The notes: a model not told the origin generated them from the letters alone. A stretch of DNA of 10,824 nucleotides from Anaerolineales bacterium (GCA_017882065.1 JADGQD010000053.1:1-10824), one strand, 5' to 3'. Positions 1 to 8,408 are shown, counted from the stretch's first letter. Numbers and translations are program-made.

Positions 1-28
1 TCGAGATGTCAGACTCCCGAGTAATCCC

Positions 29-2206
29 ATGGATTTCCTAGACAAACTCAACCCTCAGCAGCGCCAGGCTGTGACGGCTGGCGCCGGTCCCGTTTTGGTG
101 CTGGCCGGGCCCGGGTCCGGGAAGACGCGCGTCCTGACCCAGCGCGTGGCCTATTTGATTGCCTGCAAGGGCGTGCGTCCGTACCAGATGCTGGCAGTCA
201 CATTTACCAACAAGGCGGCGCGAGAAATGAGCAACCGCGTCCGTGACATTCTGGGCGAATTGCCCTCCGAAGGACTCTGGCTGGGGACATTCCACTCCAT
301 CTGCGCCAGACTTTTGCGCCGCGAATCTGAGCATCTGCCGTTCGATGCCAGTTTCGTTATCTATGATGATGACGACCAGCAGCGCGTGGCCAAAGGGGCC
401 ATCCGTGACCTGAACCTGGACGAGAAAACCTATCGACCACAATCGGTGCATGGCGCGATCTCACGAGCTAAAAACGAGTTGATTTTCCCCGATGCTTACC
501 CCACGCAGACCTACCGAGATGAGGTGGTCAAGCGTATCTATAAACGTTATCAGGAATTATTGAAACAAAATAACGCCGTTGACTTCGACGACCTGTTGCT
601 ATGGACGGCGCACCTGCTCTCCGAATTCCCCGCCGTGCGTGAGAAGTACGCCCAGCGTTTTCAGCATGTATTGGTAGACGAGTTCCAGGATACCAACTTC
701 GCCCAATATGTTTTGTTGAAGCATCTGGCTTCGGTGCATAACAACATTTTTGTGGTTGGGGATCCAGATCAATCGGTGTACCGCTGGCGTGGCGCGGACT
801 ATCGCAATGTCCAGCGCTTTGAGCAGGACTTTCCCGATTGCCACACCATCCTGCTCGAACAAAACTATCGCTCGAAGCAAATCATTCTCGATGCCGCCAT
901 GGCAGTCATTGACCGCAACCCGCACCGCCGCCGCAAGAACCTGTTCACCGAGCGCGGCGCAGGCGAGAAACTCTTCTATTATGAAGCGCTGGACGATTAC
1001 AGTGAAGCTGCCTTCGTTGTGGATACCATCGCCGGCCTCGTTGCCAGCCAGACTTGTGAGCCGGGCGTCTGCGCCGTGATGTACCGTACCAACGCCCAGT
1101 CCCGCCTGCTGGAAGAAGCCTTCCTGCAAGCGCGTTTACCCTACCGGCTGGTGGGGGCGCAGCGGTTCTATGGACGGCGTGAAGTCAAAGACATCATCGC
1201 TTATCTGCGCCTGGTTCACAACCCCGCCGATGAAATTTCGCTCGACCGGGTCATCAACGTCCCACCGCGCGGCATCGGCGACAAGACCATCCTGGCGCTG
1301 CACACCACCGCCCGCGGGGCGAACACCTCCCCGTCGGTAGTGCTGATGGACCTGACCCGCGGCGACGCCTCTCCTTTTTGGCCGCAGTTTTCCGGTCGCG
1401 CCGCGTTGCCATTGGCCGACTTCGGGGCACTTTTGTCGAACTGGCGGGCCGAGGCGCCGCGCGCGACGGTCACCGAACTGTTCGACCGTATCGCCAAAGA
1501 CATCAACTATCAGGCAACCATCGACGACGGCACGGATGAGGGCGCAGAGCGCTGGGAGAACGTTCAGGAGTTGCGCCGGTTGACGGTCGAGTACGAAAAC
1601 CGCACCTTGACTGATTTCCTCGAAAACGTGGCGCTCATCTCTGACCAGGATACTCTGGTCGAGGGCAAGAACGCCCCCACCCTGCTGACCCTGCATGCCG
1701 CCAAAGGGCTGGAATTCGGCACGGTCTTCATCGTCGGCCTGGATGACGGTATCCTGCCGCACAGCCGTTCCTTCGATGAACCCGAAGCGATGGAAGAAGA
1801 GCGCCGGTTGTTCTACGTCGGCATCACGCGCGCCAAAGACCGGCTCTATCTGCTGCGCGCCTTGCGGCGTGGCGGACGCGGCTATGCCGAGGAGACCATC
1901 CCCTCGCGCTATCTGGAGGACATCCCGCCTGAACTGCTCTCCGGGAAAGCACGCGCCTTGCGCTCCTCCCGCGCCCAGACTCCGGTGTGGCTGCGTTCGG
2001 ACCCCCTGAGCGGAGCCGAAGGGTCTGCCACCGTCAAAAAGGCTCATTTCCGTGCTGGAATGAGAGTCCAGCACCCCACCTGGGGCGAAGGGATTGTTCT
2101 CAACTCCCGTCTGCAGGACAACGACGAAACCGTGGATGTGGTTTTTGAATCAGTTGGAATCAAGCGGCTGGCGGCGAGTCTCGCCAACCTGACAATCATG
2201 AAATAA
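29..2206 (+). CDS. uvrD: UvrD/PcrA-type superfamily 1A ATP-dependent DNA helicase
   Basis: This is a 725-residue 3'-5' DNA helicase of the UvrD/PcrA/Rep group, a cytoplasmic motor used in nucleotide excision and mismatch repair and in clearing stalled forks or RNA polymerase. All SF1A motifs are visible: Q motif LNPQQRQAV (7-15), Walker A AGPGSGKT (26-33), Walker B VDEFQDT (216-222), motif III VGDPDQSVYRWRGA (243-256), motif IV LEQNYRS (276-282), motif V TLHAAKGLEF (554-563) and motif VI VGITRAK (597-603). About 50 C-terminal residues (from 674, with HPTWGEGIV) match the Tudor-like tail that in UvrD/PcrA contacts RNA polymerase, so UvrD/PcrA is preferred over Rep. The length is normal for the family. 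ATG at 29 puts the Q motif at the expected distance from the N-terminus. No clear Shine-Dalgarno lies in the 28 nt available upstream. The name uvrD versus pcrA cannot be settled here. Confidence 0.96.
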   Translation: MDFLDKLNPQQRQAVTAGAGPVLVLAGPGSGKTRVLTQRVAYLIACKGVRPYQMLAVTFTNKAAREMSNRVRDILGELPSEGLWLGTFHSICARLLRRESEHLPFDASFVIYDDDDQQRVAKGAIRDLNLDEKTYRPQSVHGAISRAKNELIFPDAYPTQTYRDEVVKRIYKRYQELLKQNNAVDFDDLLLWTAHLLSEFPAVREKYAQRFQHVLVDEFQDTNFAQYVLLKHLASVHNNIFVVGDPDQSVYRWRGADYRNVQRFEQDFPDCHTILLEQNYRSKQIILDAAMAVIDRNPHRRRKNLFTERGAGEKLFYYEALDDYSEAAFVVDTIAGLVASQTCEPGVCAVMYRTNAQSRLLEEAFLQARLPYRLVGAQRFYGRREVKDIIAYLRLVHNPADEISLDRVINVPPRGIGDKTILALHTTARGANTSPSVVLMDLTRGDASPFWPQFSGRAALPLADFGALLSNWRAEAPRATVTELFDRIAKDINYQATIDDGTDEGAERWENVQELRRLTVEYENRTLTDFLENVALISDQDTLVEGKNAPTLLTLHAAKGLEFGTVFIVGLDDGILPHSRSFDEPEAMEEERRLFYVGITRAKDRLYLLRALRRGGRGYAEETIPSRYLEDIPPELLSGKARALRSSRAQTPVWLRSDPLSGAEGSATVKKAHFRAGMRVQHPTWGEGIVLNSRLQDNDETVDVVFESVGIKRLAASLANLTIMK

Positions 2207-2211
2207 AGCCG

Positions 2212-2250
2212 AGGCACACAGCAAGGATGTTTCTGTGCCTTTTGCTTTTA
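2212..2250 (+). terminator. Probable intrinsic terminator after the UvrD-like helicase gene
   Basis: Six bases after the helicase stop codon, AGGCACA (2212-2218) pairs perfectly with TGTGCCT (2234-2240) across a 15-nt loop. A T-rich run (TTTGCTTTT) follows. The stem is only 7 bp and the T tract is broken by GC, so the strength is uncertain. The position fits termination of the helicase transcript. Confidence 0.6.
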
Positions 2251-2270
2251 CTGCTTCCTGCATAAAACCG

Positions 2271-2287
2271 TGATCAATTATCGATCA
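2271..2287. promoter_or_regulatory. Small dyad, possible operator
   Basis: TGATC (2271-2275) and GATCA (2283-2287) form an inverted repeat around an AT-rich 7-nt spacer, in the 256-nt gap between the helicase and oligopeptidase genes. The shape would suit a dimeric regulator, but the arms are short and could arise by chance. No convincing promoter with both -35 and -10 boxes was found elsewhere in this gap. Confidence 0.2.
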
Positions 2288-2444
2288 AAATAAAGGGATT
2301 TACATTAATTTGGGTTCAACTCTTTGCGCAATACCCGGTAGTATGAGAAAATATAAAGGTTCAACCTCCCTTAGATTCATGCCGTTGCGACATCGTCCCC
2401 TGTTCTTGGGGGAGGAGCGAACGCAGGGAGCGATGACATCTCTA

Positions 2445-2450
2445 TATAAT
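2445..2450 (+). promoter_or_regulatory. Consensus -10-like TATAAT just before the M3 peptidase start
   Basis: A perfect TATAAT lies 13 nt before the GTG candidate start at 2463. No good -35 is seen at the usual distance. If it is functional, transcription would begin near 2457 and leave a leader of only a few bases. It could also be chance, because AAAGGA (2452-2457) right after it looks like a Shine-Dalgarno. The two readings are mutually exclusive. Confidence 0.3.
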
Positions 2451-2462
2451 GAAAGGATTCCT

Positions 2463-4190
2463 GTGTTGAAAAACCTTCCCACCACCCCACAAGAAATCAT
2501 CGCCTGGACCTGGCCTGCAATCGAACCATATTACAAAGATCTGGAAGCCCGTCCCCTCAGCGCCGCCAGTGTGGACGGCTGGCTGACCGACTGGTCGAGC
2601 GTCGGCGAACGCATCGAGGAAATGTACTCGCGCCTCTCGGTCGCCACCTCGGTCAACACTGCCGATAAGGAGGCCGACGCGCGCATGAACGCCTTCCTCG
2701 ACGGCATCTTCCCCAATGTGATGGCCGCCGAGCAGAAACTCAAAGAGAAGCTGCTCGCCAGCAAACTGGAACCGAAAGGTTTCGACATCCCACTGCGCAA
2801 CATGCGCGCCGAAGCGGACCTGTTCCGCGAGTCCAACCTCGCGCTGCTGGCTGACCAGCAAAAACTTGCCATCGAATATGACAAAATCTACGGTGCTCAG
2901 ACGGTCAAATGGGAAGGCGAGGAAATCACGCTCACCCGTCTCGCCATGAACTTCCAGCAGCCCGACCGCGCCCGACGCGAAAAAGCCTGGCATCTCAAGG
3001 CTGAACGTCAACTTTCCGATAGAAAAGCCATCAACGACCTGTGGAAAAAGTTCATGGACGTGCGTGCCAGAATCGCAAAAAACGCCGATAAACCCAGTTA
3101 CCGCGAATATACCTGGGTGCAGAAACTGCGCTTCGACTACGGTCCCGAAGACTGCAAATCCTTCTCGGCGGCCATCGAACAGGTGGTCGTTCCGGCAGCG
3201 ACACACATTTACCAGAAACGGAAGCAGGCCCTCGGTCTGGACACGCTTCGCCCATGGGACCTTGTGGATGGCTGGTACTCGCGTCCCACCCCGGCAGCCG
3301 GCATCCCGCAACTAAAGCCGTTCGCGTCCATCGAAGAACTTAAGTCAAAGACCTCAGCTATCTTCCATCAAGTGGACCCGGTGCTGGGTGGCTACTTCGA
3401 CAGCCTGGTAGCCGAAGGCCTGACCGACCTCGACAACCGCAAGAACAAGGCCCCCGGCGCGTACTGCACTTCCTACACTTCCATCCGCAAGCCGTTCATT
3501 TTCGTCAACGCCGTCGGCACGCACGACGACGTGATGACCACCCTGCACGAATCCGGGCATTCCTTCCACGTCTTCGAGACAGCTAAAATCCCGTACATCC
3601 ATCAACTGGCTGTGCCGATGGAATTTGCCGAAGTGGCCTCGATGGGTATGGAACTGCTGGCTTCGCCCTACCTGACGAAAGCCAACGGCGGCTTCTATTC
3701 GGACGCCGAAGCTGCGGTAGCCCGCATTGAGCATCTGGAAGGCATGCTCCTCTTCTGGCCGTTCATGGCCGCAGTGGACTCGTTCCAGCAGTGGGTCTAC
3801 GAAAACCCGAAAGAGGGCGCGGACCCGGCGGCCTGCGACAAAAAATGGGGCGAACTCTGGGATCGCTTCATCCCCGGCGTGGACTACTCCGGGCTGGAGG
3901 AAGTCAAAGTCACCGGCTGGCACCGCAAGCTGCACATCCACCAGATCCCATTCTACTACGTCGAGTACGGCCTGGCGCAATTAGGCGCGGTGCAGATCTT
4001 CGGCAATGCCATCAAAGATCAGAAGAAAGCCGTCGCTGATTACCGCAAGGCGCTTGCGCTGGGCGGTACGGTGACTCTACCCGAGCTATTCGCCGCCGCC
4101 AATGCGAAGTTCGCCTTCGACGCCACCACCTTGAAGACTGCCGTGGATTTGATGGAAAAAGTGATCGCTGAGTTGGAAACAAAAATCTAA
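2463..4190 (+). CDS. M3-family zinc oligoendopeptidase (PepF-like)
   Basis: This is a cytosolic metallopeptidase of about 575 residues that should cut short peptides, probably in peptide recycling. The zinc site HESGH is at 362-366 (362 and 366 ligands, Glu363 catalytic). A third-ligand glutamate at 390 in the EFAEVAS segment has the spacing seen in thimet oligopeptidase. A Tyr/His-rich C-terminal segment (IHQIPFYYVEYG, about 492-503) corresponds to the transition-state-binding region. There is no signal peptide. The reading frame stays open upstream to a TTG at 2310, with an ATG at 2433. I prefer GTG 2463 (or TTG 2466) because AAAGGA lies 5-8 nt before it, the protein then begins close to LPTTPQEI as I recall for relatives, and the upstream residues look non-coding. 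The aldo/keto reductase gene follows after 29 nt, so the two are probably cotranscribed. The family is certain; the start and the PepF subfamily are not. Confidence 0.92.
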   Translation: MLKNLPTTPQEIIAWTWPAIEPYYKDLEARPLSAASVDGWLTDWSSVGERIEEMYSRLSVATSVNTADKEADARMNAFLDGIFPNVMAAEQKLKEKLLASKLEPKGFDIPLRNMRAEADLFRESNLALLADQQKLAIEYDKIYGAQTVKWEGEEITLTRLAMNFQQPDRARREKAWHLKAERQLSDRKAINDLWKKFMDVRARIAKNADKPSYREYTWVQKLRFDYGPEDCKSFSAAIEQVVVPAATHIYQKRKQALGLDTLRPWDLVDGWYSRPTPAAGIPQLKPFASIEELKSKTSAIFHQVDPVLGGYFDSLVAEGLTDLDNRKNKAPGAYCTSYTSIRKPFIFVNAVGTHDDVMTTLHESGHSFHVFETAKIPYIHQLAVPMEFAEVASMGMELLASPYLTKANGGFYSDAEAAVARIEHLEGMLLFWPFMAAVDSFQQWVYENPKEGADPAACDKKWGELWDRFIPGVDYSGLEEVKVTGWHRKLHIHQIPFYYVEYGLAQLGAVQIFGNAIKDQKKAVADYRKALALGGTVTLPELFAAANAKFAFDATTLKTAVDLMEKVIAELETKI

Positions 4191-4219
4191 AACTTTATCA
4201 GTAGCTATCTGGAGGTAAT

Positions 4220-5203
<984 letters not shown>

Positions 5204-5221
5204 AAACGGAGGAGCGCTACC

Positions 5222-5782
5222 ATGAACATGAAACTACTCTGGAAAATCTTCGGGCTCTTCACCAAAGTCGCCATGTTCTCGTGGGGCGGCGGGCCGGCTT
5301 CGCTGGGCCTGATGCAGCGCGAAGCGGTCGCGGCGGGCTGGGTCACGCCGGAGGAGTTCGCTGACGGCGTGGCCTTGAGCAACGCCCTGCCGGGGCCGAC
5401 CGCTCCGCAGGCCTCCGCCTACGTCGGTTACAAATTGGCCGGGTGGCCGGGAGCCCTCTCCGCGGTAGCCGGGACAGTAGTCCCGGCCACGCTGCTGATG
5501 CTCATCCTTATCATCGGGTTCTTTAGCATCAAAGACAACATTTACATGAAGGCCGCCATCCAGGGCATGCGTCCTTTCGTCGTCGGTCTGCTGGCCTGGA
5601 CCGCTTACCAGATGGCCGTGACCGTCTTTAATCTGAAGCAAGGGGTCGGCGTTTCCCTTCTCCAGGGCTGGGACAAGTGGCTGATTGGACTGGGAGCTTT
5701 CCTGATCCTGACATTCACCAACATCAGCCCCGTCTGGCTGGTACTCGCCACCGCAGCCATTGGCTTGATTTTCTATCGGTAA
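5222..5782 (+). CDS. chrA: Short-chain chromate transporter family (CHR) protein
   Basis: This 186-residue, strongly hydrophobic inner-membrane protein belongs to the CHR superfamily, whose members export chromate or related oxyanions. The N-terminal signature is clear: a GGGP turn (22-25), MQREAV then W40, F46 and NALPGPTAPQ (54-63). Hydrophobic segments lie near 8-24, 76-102, 115-136, 152-166 and 169-185, about the number expected for one CHR domain. Long-chain ChrA proteins have two such domains, and short-chain ones usually occur as adjacent pairs; here only one is present. The Shine-Dalgarno GGAGGAG (5208-5214) lies 7 nt before ATG 5222. The 18-nt gap after the reductase suggests cotranscription. 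Family assignment is firm. Chromate as the true substrate is not, since many CHR proteins are untested. Confidence 0.9.
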   Translation: MNMKLLWKIFGLFTKVAMFSWGGGPASLGLMQREAVAAGWVTPEEFADGVALSNALPGPTAPQASAYVGYKLAGWPGALSAVAGTVVPATLLMLILIIGFFSIKDNIYMKAAIQGMRPFVVGLLAWTAYQMAVTVFNLKQGVGVSLLQGWDKWLIGLGAFLILTFTNISPVWLVLATAAIGLIFYR

Positions 5783-5797
5783 TCATCCCTCGGGGAA

Positions 5798-5831
5798 GAC
5801 TCCCACACAGCCCAGACCGGGCATGGGAGTC
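5798..5831 (+). other. Strong intergenic hairpin after the CHR gene
   Basis: GACTCCCA (5798-5805) pairs perfectly with TGGGAGTC (5824-5831). Inside the loop GCCC (5810-5813) pairs with GGGC (5819-5822) around a 5-nt loop. No T tract follows, so it is a poor intrinsic terminator. It may mark or protect the 3' end of the upstream operon transcript or act with a protein factor. Confidence 0.5.
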
Positions 5832-5841
5832 CTGTCCACAG

Positions 5842-5871
5842 TTGGATATTTCGCTTGTTTTCGCATAAAAT
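5842..5871 (+). promoter_or_regulatory. Probable sigma-70-type promoter for the nucleotidyltransferase operon
   Basis: TTGGAT (5842-5847) and TAAAAT (5866-5871) are separated by 18 bp. The expected transcription start, about 7 nt after the -10 box, falls on or next to the A of ATG 5878. No Shine-Dalgarno lies between the -10 box and the ATG. Together these suggest a leaderless or nearly leaderless transcript. Confidence 0.55.
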
Positions 5872-5877
5872 AGAGCC

Positions 5878-6912
5878 ATGACCCAAACCCTGAAAATCGT
5901 TATCCCGACTGCCGGATGGGCCACGCGAATGCGTCCCCAGACTTGGTCCAAGCCCAAACCGCTGGTGAGCGTGGCCGGCAAGACCGTCCTCGACCACCTG
6001 CTGGATATGTTCGAGTCCGTCCCTGCAGGGATGGAGGTAGAATACGTGTTCATCGTCGGGCCGTATCTGGGCGAGATGCAGATCCCGCCGTATGTGAGAG
6101 AGCGCTATCCCGCCCTGAAAGCACATTACGTCCTGCAGCCGGTGATGAAAGGGCAATCCGACGCCTTTTGGCTCGCCCGCGAACACCTGACCGGGCCTGT
6201 GCTTATCTGCTTCTCGGATACGCTTATGGAAACAGACTTCTCCTTCCTGGCGGACGAAAAGGCGGATGGCGTGGCCTGGGTCAAACCCGTGCCGGACCCG
6301 AGGCGTTTCGGCGTGGCCGAAGTGGATGGCGAAGGCTGGGTGACGCATCTCGTCGAGAAGCCGCAGACCATGGATAATAATCTGGTCGTCGTCGGGTGCT
6401 ATTATTTCAAACAGGCCGAAGAATTGCTCTCTGCCATTGAAGAACAGTTCCGGCGCGGCGCTTCGCTCAGGGGTGAGTACTTCCTCACGGATACCATCAA
6501 CATCATGATCGAGCGCGGCCTGAAGATGCGCACGCAGACCGTGGAGGTGTGGCTGGATACCGGTACGATTGACGCCACGCTGGAGACGAATCGGTATTTG
6601 CTCGAACACGGCAAAGCCAACAAAATAAAAAACAAAAAACAACATGGCATAAAAATCGTGCCGCCGGTGTTTGTCCACGCGAGCGCCAAGATCAGCAATT
6701 CTGTGATCGGCCCATACGCCTCCATCGGGGCAGATTGCATAATCACGGGCGCGCGGGTCGAAGACTCCATCCTCGAAGCCGGGGTAACGGTGGACACGGC
6801 GGCATTGAAAGGCTCATTTATCGGCCGGCAGGCCAGGGTTCAGGGGCGTTCCGCCGACGATCCGCCGCTGAAATTGAACATCGGAGATAATAGTTCCGTT
6901 ACTTTAAAGTAG
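5878..6912 (+). CDS. Sugar-1-phosphate nucleotidyltransferase with C-terminal left-handed beta-helix
   Basis: This 344-residue cytosolic enzyme should join a sugar 1-phosphate to a nucleoside triphosphate to make an NDP-sugar for cell-surface glycans. The nucleotidyltransferase domain (about 1-240) shows the signature loop GWATRMRP (13-20) followed by TWSKPKPL, the metal aspartate in FSDTLM (Asp114), RRFGVAEVDG (142-151), VEKP (159-162), a GEYFLTDTI stretch (199-207) and WLDTGT with a second metal aspartate (227). A lysine-rich linker (249-260) leads to hexapeptide-like repeats (about 262-325), typical of a left-handed beta-helix as in GlmU-like and RmlA-like enzymes. No acyl- or acetyltransferase active site is evident in the short helix. 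The usual second glycine of the loop is alanine (Ala15). Base and sugar specificity cannot be assigned. It is probably the first gene of an operon with the next two. Confidence 0.9.
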   Translation: MTQTLKIVIPTAGWATRMRPQTWSKPKPLVSVAGKTVLDHLLDMFESVPAGMEVEYVFIVGPYLGEMQIPPYVRERYPALKAHYVLQPVMKGQSDAFWLAREHLTGPVLICFSDTLMETDFSFLADEKADGVAWVKPVPDPRRFGVAEVDGEGWVTHLVEKPQTMDNNLVVVGCYYFKQAEELLSAIEEQFRRGASLRGEYFLTDTINIMIERGLKMRTQTVEVWLDTGTIDATLETNRYLLEHGKANKIKNKKQHGIKIVPPVFVHASAKISNSVIGPYASIGADCIITGARVEDSILEAGVTVDTAALKGSFIGRQARVQGRSADDPPLKLNIGDNSSVTLK

Positions 6913-6922
6913 TGTTGTTTAT

Positions 6923-7153
6923 ATGACTGACATCGTCGAATGCCATTCCGGATCCGCCTACGCCGAGAGACCGACAGCGCTCACCTGGCAGGGACAGCGG
7001 CTTATTATCGCTGAAATCCTATCCCAGGGACGCACGCCCAAGGCGAAGTGGTTCCGGGTCAGGACAACGGATGGACAAGTTTTCGAGCTGTCTTACGTTG
7101 ATGCAGCCGACGAACGCCCATCCGAACACGAGTGGCAAATTCACCAATTTTGA
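6923..7153 (+). CDS. Small conserved-looking protein of unknown function (76 aa)
   Basis: This is a small soluble acidic protein. I do not recognise a characterised family. The core (about residues 15-61) alternates hydrophobic and polar residues in a way that suggests a small beta-sheet or barrel: RPTALTWQGQRLIIAEIL, a basic turn (GRTPKAK), WFRVRTTDGQVFELSY, and a C-terminal EWQIHQF strand. This vaguely recalls small DUF6504-like proteins, but that is memory only. There is no signal peptide, membrane segment or cysteine pair. It lies 10 nt after the nucleotidyltransferase and 9 nt before the aminotransferase, so it is very likely translated from the same mRNA. ATG 6923 has no clear Shine-Dalgarno, so translation may be coupled to the upstream gene. 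The tight packing makes a real gene likely. Confidence 0.75.
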   Translation: MTDIVECHSGSAYAERPTALTWQGQRLIIAEILSQGRTPKAKWFRVRTTDGQVFELSYVDAADERPSEHEWQIHQF

Positions 7154-7162
7154 GGAGACTGG

Positions 7163-8341
7163 ATGCAGGAAATTTCTGAGGCGCGTTATCTCGCAAAGAG
7201 GGTGGCTGGACTGAAACCCTCGGGTATTCGCAAGTTTTTTGACATCGCTGCCACGATGAAGGACGTCATTTCACTCGGCATCGGTGAGCCGGATTTCACC
7301 ACTCCGGAACAGATCCTGGAAGCAGGTATACGTTCCCTGCGGGCCGGGGAAACCCATTACACCTCCAATTCGGGCAAGCTCGAATTTCGGCAAGCCGTGG
7401 CCAAGAATTTAAAGCACCTCTACGGTGTGAGCTACGATCCGGTCAACGAGATTGTCGCCACGGTGGGTGTCTCAGAGGCACTTTACCTGGTGATGACTGC
7501 CCTGCTCGACCCGGGCGATGAGGTCATTATCCCAACCCCATGCTTCGTCTCGTACCAGGCCGAGGTGATCCTGGCGGGCGGGATACCGGTCGAAATCCCC
7601 AGCCGGATGGAGGACAATTTCCAATTGGACCCGGACCGCATCCGCGCCGCCATCACACCGCGCACAAAGGTTATCTTCGTGGGCTACCCAAGCAACCCGA
7701 CCGGCGCAGTCGCTACGCGCGAGACCCTGAAACAGGTGGCCGAAATCGCCATCGAACATGATCTGCTCATCGTTTCGGACGAGATCTACGACCGGCTGGT
7801 GTACAACTTCGACCACGTCTGTGTCCCGGCGCTGGGAGAGGAGATCAAGAAGCGCACCGTCCTGTTGGGCGGACTATCGAAGGCTTATGCCATGACCGGC
7901 TGGCGCATCGGCTACGCCTGCGGCCCGGCGGATATCATCAAAGGCATGGTGCGCGTCCACCAGTACACCATCATGTCCGCCCCAACCACCGCCCAGGACG
8001 CAGCCCTCGAAGCCCTGATCAATGGAGAAAAGTGCGTTCAAGAGATGGTCGTCGAATACGACCGGCGGCGCAAGCTGATTGTCAGCGGGTTGAATAAACT
8101 CGGCCTGACCACATTCGAGCCGCGCGGTGCGTTCTATGCCTTCCCCAAGATTTCTGCCTCCGGTATGGACGATGAGGCCTTCGCCGAAAAACTCCTGCAT
8201 GAAGAACATGTGGCAGTGGTACCGGGGAATGCCTTCGGAAAAGGTGGCGAGGGATTTGTCCGCTGCTCGTATGCTACGGCTTATGAGAAGATCGAAGAGG
8301 CCCTGCACCGCATGGAAAAGTTCATGAACCGATATGGGTAA
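7163..8341 (+). CDS. PLP-dependent class I/II aminotransferase
   Basis: This 392-residue fold-type I aminotransferase moves an amino group between an amino acid and a 2-oxo acid in the cytosol. Visible residues are the GEPDF substrate loop (41-45), NPTG (178-181), Asp206 and Tyr209 in SDEIYDRL for the PLP ring, the Schiff-base lysine Lys240 in GLSKAYAMTGWR, Arg248 for the phosphate and Arg367 in FVRCSYA for the substrate carboxylate. The layout fits the subgroup containing Bacillus PatA and thermophile AspC-type enzymes. Aspartate, alanine and aromatic substrates are all possible. GAGGAG (7152-7157) overlaps the stop of the 76-residue gene and lies 5 nt before ATG 7163, which fixes the start. 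It probably closes the operon starting at 5878. Family assignment is certain; substrate is open. Confidence 0.95.
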   Translation: MQEISEARYLAKRVAGLKPSGIRKFFDIAATMKDVISLGIGEPDFTTPEQILEAGIRSLRAGETHYTSNSGKLEFRQAVAKNLKHLYGVSYDPVNEIVATVGVSEALYLVMTALLDPGDEVIIPTPCFVSYQAEVILAGGIPVEIPSRMEDNFQLDPDRIRAAITPRTKVIFVGYPSNPTGAVATRETLKQVAEIAIEHDLLIVSDEIYDRLVYNFDHVCVPALGEEIKKRTVLLGGLSKAYAMTGWRIGYACGPADIIKGMVRVHQYTIMSAPTTAQDAALEALINGEKCVQEMVVEYDRRRKLIVSGLNKLGLTTFEPRGAFYAFPKISASGMDDEAFAEKLLHEEHVAVVPGNAFGKGGEGFVRCSYATAYEKIEEALHRMEKFMNRYG

Positions 8342-8408
8342 ACCCGGGAACAAATTTCAGCCACCCCCAAATCTTTCCCTTTATCACGATAATTCCCAAA
8401 GACACGGG

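Noticed and set aside
1136..2074. 312-codon reverse-strand open frame inside the UvrD-like helicase gene
   Set aside because: It lies wholly opposite a well-supported helicase, has no ribosome site or known motif, and is a shadow frame.
2313..2365. GGTTCAAC occurring twice (2313-2320 and 2358-2365), resembling a tRNA T loop
   Set aside because: No matching five-base T stem, acceptor stem or anticodon arm can be drawn. Two 8-bp copies 45 bp apart are weak evidence for a regulatory repeat.
2396..2413. TCCCC/GGGGA hairpin before the oligopeptidase gene
   Set aside because: The stem is only 5 bp with no T tract and no conserved riboswitch features that I can recognise.
5832..5840. CTGTCCACA, similar to a DnaA box
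   Set aside because: It matches the consensus at 7 of 9 positions, is isolated, and has no AT-rich unwinding region or replication gene next to it.
5773..6678. 301-codon reverse-strand open frame over the nucleotidyltransferase gene
   Set aside because: It is antisense to conserved catalytic motifs and has no recognisable domain.
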